Assembly: GCF_947242115.1 (NCBI RefSeq)
Contig: NC_074716.1
Location: 15,540,865 to 15,604,864 of the forward strand
Direction of reading: 5' to 3'
Length of the DNA: 64,000 bases
DNA from: Biomphalaria glabrata
Taxonomy: Eukaryota > Mollusca > Gastropoda > Planorbidae
Shown here: one piece after another, positions 58,801 to 64,000 of the stretch
How positions within the stretch are numbered: the stretch's first letter is position 1
How the letters are laid out: each line of letters starts with the position of its first letter
Program-made: the position numbers and the translations under genes
The notes under the pieces: generated by a model
The model's input: the letters and a program-made list of their open reading frames with translations, nothing else
What the model was told of the DNA's origin: nothing
The model's database searches: none

Positions 58801-61659
58801 GAGTTTCAGGCAAAGAGAGATAAGTATAGAGAAATGGAAACTTTGGGAATGCACAGAGACCTTGTTATCAAGTTTATAGAGACACAAGCTTTGTTGATGG
58901 CACCCATTTGTCCACATATAGCTGAACATATATGGATTCTGTTGGGCAAGGTAATTCTCACAGTAGTTTCAAAGATGACAGCTTGAACAAAAAATAGTAT
59001 TTAGCAATTAAGCCTTTAGTTTTTACTTGAACTCTTGAAAAAATTCAATATCAATTAATTTCATTTTGATTTTTTTTTTAACAATGGTAAATGAAAGGGA
59101 AAGCAGGCAGACAATTAGAATAGAACAGAATTTATAAAACAGTAGTCTGAATAATTTGAAAATCACAATACAACCTCATCCACACTGAACTATGGGTATG
59201 CCTTGAAGAAGGTTTAGTTATAAAATCACAATAGCTACAAACATCCAGTTTTCATCCCCACCCCCATTAGTAAGGTACCGGTATATAATCGGAATAGTTT
59301 GTTTTAATAGAATTGTTTTAAAAACAAGGGGGCATACCCTTCCACATAAATAAAGAGTTAACCATTCATACTGCTTTCTACCACATTAGGAGCGAATAAG
59401 TTAAATGAGATTTTTCCTTCTTTGTTTCAGAAAGAGAGCATAATGACAGCTCTCTGGCCACAAGCTGGCTCAGTAGATGAACTCTTAATCCAATCCTCTC
59501 AATATCTTGCTGATTGTGCTCATGAATTTAGACTAAGAAAGAAAACTCTGTCTGCAGGCAAAGGAAAGGTACTAGCTTTATACAAACTATTTTTTAAAAA
59601 TAAGGATAAAGTTACATTCTATTGCTAAGAAACTATGTAATGTAAACCTATGTTGTTTATTCAATGAATCTTTGTATGTTTCTAGAAAGCTGTTGCTCCA
59701 CCTACTCATGCAGTTATATGGATTGCCAAGACTTATCCTCCTTGGCAGAATTCTGTTCTTACAACTTTACAAGAACTTTATCAGGTTATTCTTTTAGAGT
59801 CCAGTCTTACTAAAACTATTTTTTAAAGATGGTTTTAAAAATTCCATATTATGGCTAATGTTTGCTTATAAAAATTATTTTTTCACAGGCTAACAAAGGT
59901 TTCCCAGATAACAAAGTCATCTCTCAAGCATTGCTTGCTAAACCAGAACTGAAGAAGTACATGAAAAAATTAATGCCTTTTGTACAAGTGGCAAAGGTAA
60001 CACTTTCATTGTATTTCCTTTACATTTCATTTTTTTAATTAATTTACTTGATAGTGCATAATTTTGTCAGTGTAATTTGGCTGGCCAGTTTGCCCTTAAA
60101 TAGACATGTGTAAACACAGAAATGTATATTTACACATAGTGAAAGAGTAAATATAGATAATTCTATTTTTTTCTACTACTTCTGTTTTTGTTTTACAGGA
60201 AAATGTTGAAAAAAATGGATTAAAAGCATTGGCCTTGACGTCAGAGATAGATGAAGCTAATATCCTCACCATTAACTCTGCATACCTCATTAACACACTG
60301 GAGGTAATGAAACTGCTTAAATGTTTGTGTAGAGATGCTTTTTAATAGCTCCTCAGCATTTATTAATTTTCTATATGCAAGCAGTACCTGAATGATTAGT
60401 TAATTCTAAACAATAGCAATATTTGTCATGAAAAATTATTTAGTCACCATTTGGGATAAATATTTGTTTTGAAACCATGGATTCAATATCATTTTGTGTA
60501 AATTAAATGTAGTAAGTATTGTATATTTGGATCACATTTGTTAGCAACTATATTTTTAGCTGAACTAATTTGTTTGTCTCAGATTGAAGGACTCGATGTG
60601 AAACCCTCTGATGGTGCTGATGATAAAGTCAAAGAGGAATGCTGCCCTGGGAAACCATTTATTACTTTCTTGACTGAAGTTGGTGAAATTTACTTTAAAA
60701 AATTGTGTTTGTAGTAATACTACTGTCAATTCATGGTGTGTTTTAGTTACTTAGTTCTAATTTGTGTTAAATTATAGATATGTAAATGTGTGTATAAATA
60801 TATATCTATAATTTAATTGTAATTATTTTCCTTTTTTTGTCTAGCCTAGTGTCAAGTTGTGCTTCATCAATCCTCAACCATTTAGCAGTTTATTTGAATT
60901 CAACTTGGATATCTTTGAAGGTGACACCCTTGCCAAAGTTGTGAACAGGATCGCTCGAACAGACAGGTCAAAGTTTAAAGGTAATAGTAAGGCTTCTTCC
61001 TGAATAAATAGAAATCTGACATTTCATGTAATGGTGATGTAGGATGAGGCTCTACCTTGGCTGTAAAAGAAATACATAACTTAGTGCTGGCTCTTACTTT
61101 TAACATGTATTTTTGATAAATATCTTAAACATTATGTCTTCATTGTTTTTTTGTTGTTGTTTTTTTGTTAAAGCTTATTTGAAGGTTTATCTAATTAAAG
61201 AAAGATATTTTTTTCTACTTTTAAAACTTCAATTATTATTGTAATTTTTGTAAAGGTTAATTCAAAAAATACAAAGTTACTTCAAGGAAAATCTACATTT
61301 TACTAGTTCTTTTACAAAATAAATATATACATTAAAAATATTGATTATTCTTATTATTATAAATTTTAAATGTAAATTTCTAGCAAACATTTGGTAACTT
61401 AGAATTTTATTCTTTAACAATATTAAGTGAAATATTTTCCAAAATTTCAGATCCTGCAGCATTAAAACTCTACAGATATTTAGATGCTGAAACAGGCTGG
61501 AGGAAAATCCCAGACATGACCCGCATGTTAGAGGGAAAAGTAAATGTTGATCAATCAAGTGTATTTCACATTGATAGCAAATCTAACACTGTCACAGTGT
61601 CAGATAATGGGTCTAAAATACCCCTAGGACCAAAGTTGGTTTACTTAATTAATTTATAA
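46594..61659 (+). CDS. LARS1: Leucyl-tRNA synthetase, cytosolic
   Basis: 27 coding exons, 1184 aa (human 1176): 46594-46748, 47090-47177, 47292-47372, 50937-51071, 51169-51330, 51656-51768, 52035-52098, 52654-52721, 53128-53353, 53682-53769, 53900-53976, 54385-54438, 54612-54752, 55061-55138, 56498-56583, 56696-56983, 57550-57765, 57908-57965, 58123-58376, 58719-58950, 59431-59568, 59686-59784, 59889-59996, 60199-60303, 60583-60678, 60845-60980, 61451-61659. It charges tRNA-Leu with leucine in the cytosol. The HIGH motif is HLGH (70-73) and KMSKS is 726-730, split across an intron. The editing domain (about 260-510) keeps [18 protein letters not shown] and [11 protein letters not shown]. Anticodon-binding and C-terminal domains follow to LINL. 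The start fits human MAERKGTAK, with a short extension. All phases close. Confidence 0.97.
47404..49403. mobile_element. Non-autonomous DNA transposon with internal minisatellite
   Basis: The ends are inverted (CAGGGTTCGTAGCGCT left; CAGGGTTAGTAGCACT right, inverted). TGTTTG is repeated flush at both ends (47398-47403 and 49404-49409). Next to each end CTCCTAAAATTTTGTC recurs. The middle is mostly a 90-bp minisatellite. No transposase is seen. It is in LARS1 intron 3. hAT is likely from the ends, but the 6-bp direct repeat is short for hAT. Confidence 0.7.
48130..48720. repeat. Minisatellite, about 90-bp unit, six to eight copies
   Basis: The unit holds AGTGAAGATAATTCGCACAC, GAAAAGTCCGCGAATTTT, GTGACTTAGATC and GACTCTAGATCTAC. 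Start points near 48200, 48291, 48401, 48499, 48580 give a drifting period of 80-110 bp. More degenerate copies extend left to about 47930. Confidence 0.85.
49405..49580 (-). mobile_element. tRNA-derived SINE, family A
   Basis: Reversed, it starts GATGGCTGCCTGGTCGTGCG (tRNA-like head), has box-B-like GGGTCCAAACCC, the body GGAGGTTTGGACTAGGAAGT and the tail GAAGGAACATCCGAAACATG. It is better preserved than the 3483-3660 copy. It lies in LARS1 intron 3 next to the 47404-49403 element. Confidence 0.85.
49685..50785. mobile_element. Terminal-inverted-repeat DNA element
   Basis: Left end CAGACCTGCCTACC, right end its complement GGTAGGCAGGTCTG. Inside each end GCGTAAC/GTTACGC words recur. TATACT is repeated flush at both sides (49679-49684 and 50786-50791). 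No transposase is seen; the middle holds (AT)n and CTAGATCT-rich DNA. It is in LARS1 intron 3. Confidence 0.75.
49786..49848. repeat. (AT)n microsatellite
   Basis: About 60 bp of TA dinucleotides inside the 49685-50785 element. Tyr-Ile open frames across it are artefacts. Confidence 0.95.
55226..56417 (-). mobile_element. Solo LTR (about 1.2 kb) in LARS1 intron 14
   Basis: Ends TGTGAC...GTCACA with AAGCT repeated on both flanks (55221-55225 and 56418-56422), a 5-bp target duplication. In the minus orientation there is a TATA-like TTTATAAAAGG early and an AATAAA later, as in an LTR. A roughly 60-bp internal direct repeat (CATCTGATGATTCAATAC) lies at 55947-56068. No internal region or second LTR is present. 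Confidence 0.8.
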
Positions 61660-62160
61660 AACAGGTTTAATTAATTCAAGACTTGTATTTTATTTTGGGG
61701 TTTACTTTTTAACTTATTTTGTTCTTAGATTGAAATCATTATAGTTTTGACTTAAATGTAATATTTGTATAATTTACATAAGTCAAGAATTAATCTTTTA
61801 CATTGAATGTAAGAGAAATCTCTTGTTTGATTTGTTTTTGTTTAAAATTCTTGTTATTAGATGTTCAACCATGTAGAAACTAAATGACCTATTCAAATGT
61901 CATGTGATCACATTTTCAAAAAAACAAAAGAAGTACAAATAATGTTTGCATAAGTATATTAACAAACACAATCATAGAGTAAACAATGAAACATACTTTG
62001 GCTTGAAGAAGACCATGTGAGTCTGTATATGTGTGTGTGTGTGTTATCTGACAAAGTAAAAACATAAAACAACCCTGTTGTTAACTTTCAATGTTATAAT
62101 TGGTTTAGGAAAGGAATAAACTTAAATTTGAAAAAATAAATATCTATGTGTGTGGGGATC
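61660..62160 (+). other. Probable LARS1 3' UTR
   Basis: AT-rich and non-coding, with AATAAA at 62115-62120 and 62135-62140, likely cleavage signals. Transcript end is inferred. Confidence 0.5.
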
Positions 62161-62239
62161 AAGGATTTGTTTCATTATTTTATTTTTATTGAGATATATA
62201 TATATATATTGTGATCAACTTTTACATACTTAATAAGTG

Positions 62240-62805
62240 TGTATGTCACAATAGAAGTATCCGAGGCTATCATACTTCCAAAACAAATAAGAATAGATAA
62301 AAGGCTCAGAGATCAGGCAAGCTTCCTAAACAGTGGCGTAGCTATGATTTGGGGGGGGGTGAAAATTTCCCCACTTGAGGGGAGCCCCCAAATGAGTGAA
62401 TTTTTTTTTTTACATTAAATATTACGCCATTATCTCATGTCATGGTGTCAATTGTCGATGCAGGACCCTCTAAAAAGACCTGGCCCCCCCAAATGATGGC
62501 TAAGCCACTGTTCCCAAAGGCAGATCATGCACTGAACAGATCTCATCCTGCAAACCATCATCCAGGAAAGTCTGGAATACCAACAAAAGTTGAAAGTTTT
62601 GTAGATTTCAATAAAGACTTCGTCACAATTCACTCTGGAAAATAGCAAGACAATATGGCATCCAGATCGTCCTGCAACAATTTGTCCAGATTATACAATA
62701 TTTTAACAGTAAATCAAGCTGTTGCGTTAGTACAGACGATGGAATAACGTAGTTCTTTAACATCAAGACAGGTGTGAGATAAGGATGTATCTTAGCCCCG
62801 TTTTT
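62240..62805 (+). mobile_element. LINE reverse-transcriptase fragment, split by a MITE
   Basis: Pieces fit an RT domain: KRLRDQASF before 62331, then after the MITE FVDFNKDFVTIHSGK (RT block YVDFxKAFDSIH) and a frame-shifted stretch resembling FFNIKTGVRQGCILAPF up to 62805. Stops and frame changes mark it as dead. The C-terminal part of what is probably the same element is at 63440-63960. Confidence 0.75.
62331..62510. mobile_element. hAT MITE, 180 bp
   Basis: Left end CAGTGGCGTAGCTATGATTT, right end (inverted) CAGTGGCTTAGCCATCATTT. The 8-bp flanks TTCCTAAA and TTCCCAAA match at seven of eight positions, the hAT hallmark. Internal ATGAGTGAATT and CCCCACTTGAGGGG match the ends of the 15726-23210 hAT, its likely parent family. 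It interrupts the LINE RT. Confidence 0.88.
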
Positions 62806-63059
62806 TTTTTTTTACAAAGCTTAAATCAGGTTATTTCTCCTATATAGGCCTATAACACCCCACCCCACCCTAGTTGAAACACAGCACATTTATTTGTTGT
62901 ACTTAACAAAACGTGAATTAATTGTTTTAAATATTTAACCAATCAATTAGTTGTTGGTAATTAATATTTTTGTTTGGTACCAAAAAAGGGAAATAAATGC
63001 TACCTATTGATAGATGTGAATGTATATGTGGAGTTGTTTCAATTATTACGTTTAGTACA

Positions 63060-63190
63060 GGTTTTTTCTCCCACTTCTCATTCTCGGATCAAGTTGAAAC
63101 TTTGCATAATTATTCATAGTCGAAATGCATGGATCAATAAAATTAACGTAGGCCTATTAGTTAATTACCGTAATTATTTTGTTCTATATA
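63060..63190 (+). repeat. Unclassified dispersed repeat, copy 2
   Basis: CTCGGATCAAGTTGAAACTT, CATAATTATTCATAG, ATGGATCAATAAA and TTAATTACCGTAATTATTTT are colinear with 45830-45990. It may be an insertion separating the two LINE pieces. Confidence 0.6.
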
Positions 63191-63439
63191 GAAAAAGGGA
63201 GCTTGTTCCTGCAGTATTGAAATTTACGGCAGTGAGTTAGCGGCTCTTCACCTTAGATAAGCTTAAGCCTATCTTTCTGCTAGCCATTGACAAATAATGA
63301 TAAAAAAAAAGTCCATGAATCTGACTGCACTCGGTATCCCATGACATCAACCAAAACGACTCACGGACTTTGCGGTCAATAAAGGCATATTAGGCTACTC
63401 GGGAGTACAAGTCAACAAGTACCCTTAGCAACATTGGAC

Positions 63440-63960
63440 TTATAGAGGTTATACACATTTATTAGTTCACCTATTTAAGCAGCGTTATCACAAGCGATGG
63501 AGATTCCTTTCACGATATTACATGTCGGATTGGGAAAGCAAAAGCCGTCTCTCAAAAACTACGGCATATCTGGGCAAACAAACCAATCAGCCTGGAGACA
63601 CAGATCCACCTCTTCAATAAAATCATCGTCCCAACACGGAAGTGATCCGCGAAGGTTGAAAAGAGGCTAAAAATGGCTCAGCCACGATAGCATAGGATTT
63701 AGAAGAATCCTGCTAGGAGTAACATACCGAGATCATGTCCTGTCTCGCACGGGCACTCGTCCCTTAAGTGTAGGCTACCGGCGACTGAACGTCGAATAAA
63801 ATTCGCGGGACCTATCCCTAGACAAGACGAAAAAGCGTTGACCAAAGTCCAGTCCTAACTTGGAAGCCGTTGAGGAAAGCGAAACCAAGAACACCCACGT
63901 AAAACATGGCGTCACATCTTATTGGAAAACAAAGAAATGTATAGATCAAAATCTAATTGA
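63440..63960 (+). mobile_element. LINE C-terminal fragment
   Basis: Encodes SVITSDGDSFHDITCRIGKA then KAVSQKLRHIWANKPISLET, QIHLFNKIIVPT and, in another frame, FRRILLGVTYRDHVLSRTGT. These are the post-RT blocks of metazoan endonuclease-RT LINEs. Stops and frame changes are present. It runs almost to the window edge. Confidence 0.8.
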
Positions 63961-64000
63961 TTCATGTGTTGTCATCGACAAAGAATAGTTTCATAGTGCA

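Overview
The window is animal nuclear DNA: intron-rich, AT-rich and full of transposable elements. Five features point to a heterobranch (possibly planorbid) snail: low GC, long tracts rich in CTAGATCT, tRNA-derived SINEs of a type I associate with freshwater snails, SAP-like Gag LTR elements, and hAT elements with CAGTGGCGTAGCTA ends. The species call is an inference from remembered sequence character, not a search result.

Four host genes could be assembled exon by exon from splice sites, reading phase and family similarity. (1) The 3' end of a TMEM50A/B-type membrane protein gene lies on + at 1-1815. (2) MRPS9, mitoribosomal protein uS9m, lies on - at 5234-24241: 14 coding exons, 403 aa. 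(3) NDUFB8, a complex I accessory subunit, lies on + at 24631-37650: 5 coding exons, 195 aa. (4) LARS1, cytosolic leucyl-tRNA synthetase, lies on + at 46594-61659: 27 coding exons, 1184 aa. Codon phase closes exactly in all of them.

TMEM50 and MRPS9 converge. MRPS9 and NDUFB8 are head to head, with only 389 bp between their start codons, so two nuclear genes for mitochondrial proteins probably share a bidirectional promoter. Both first introns flanking that promoter are swollen by mobile elements (11.5 kb in MRPS9, 10.6 kb in NDUFB8). MRPS9 intron 1 holds LINE pieces and a hAT transposon, itself invaded by a LINE and by an LTR/Gypsy element with intact target duplications. NDUFB8 intron 1 holds LINE pieces, two solo LTRs and a very young gag-only LTR retrotransposon that ends 32 bp before exon 2. 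About 9 kb of repeat-rich intergenic DNA separates NDUFB8 from LARS1. LARS1 introns hold a DNA transposon with an internal minisatellite, a second terminal-inverted-repeat element, a SINE and a solo LTR. Downstream of LARS1 is a decayed LINE interrupted by a hAT MITE.

I found no CRISPR array, rRNA, free-standing tRNA gene or prokaryote-like operon. The most informative points are the shared promoter, the LTR element abutting the NDUFB8 acceptor, an in-frame tandem duplication of a MRPS9 splice acceptor, and the structured non-autonomous elements.
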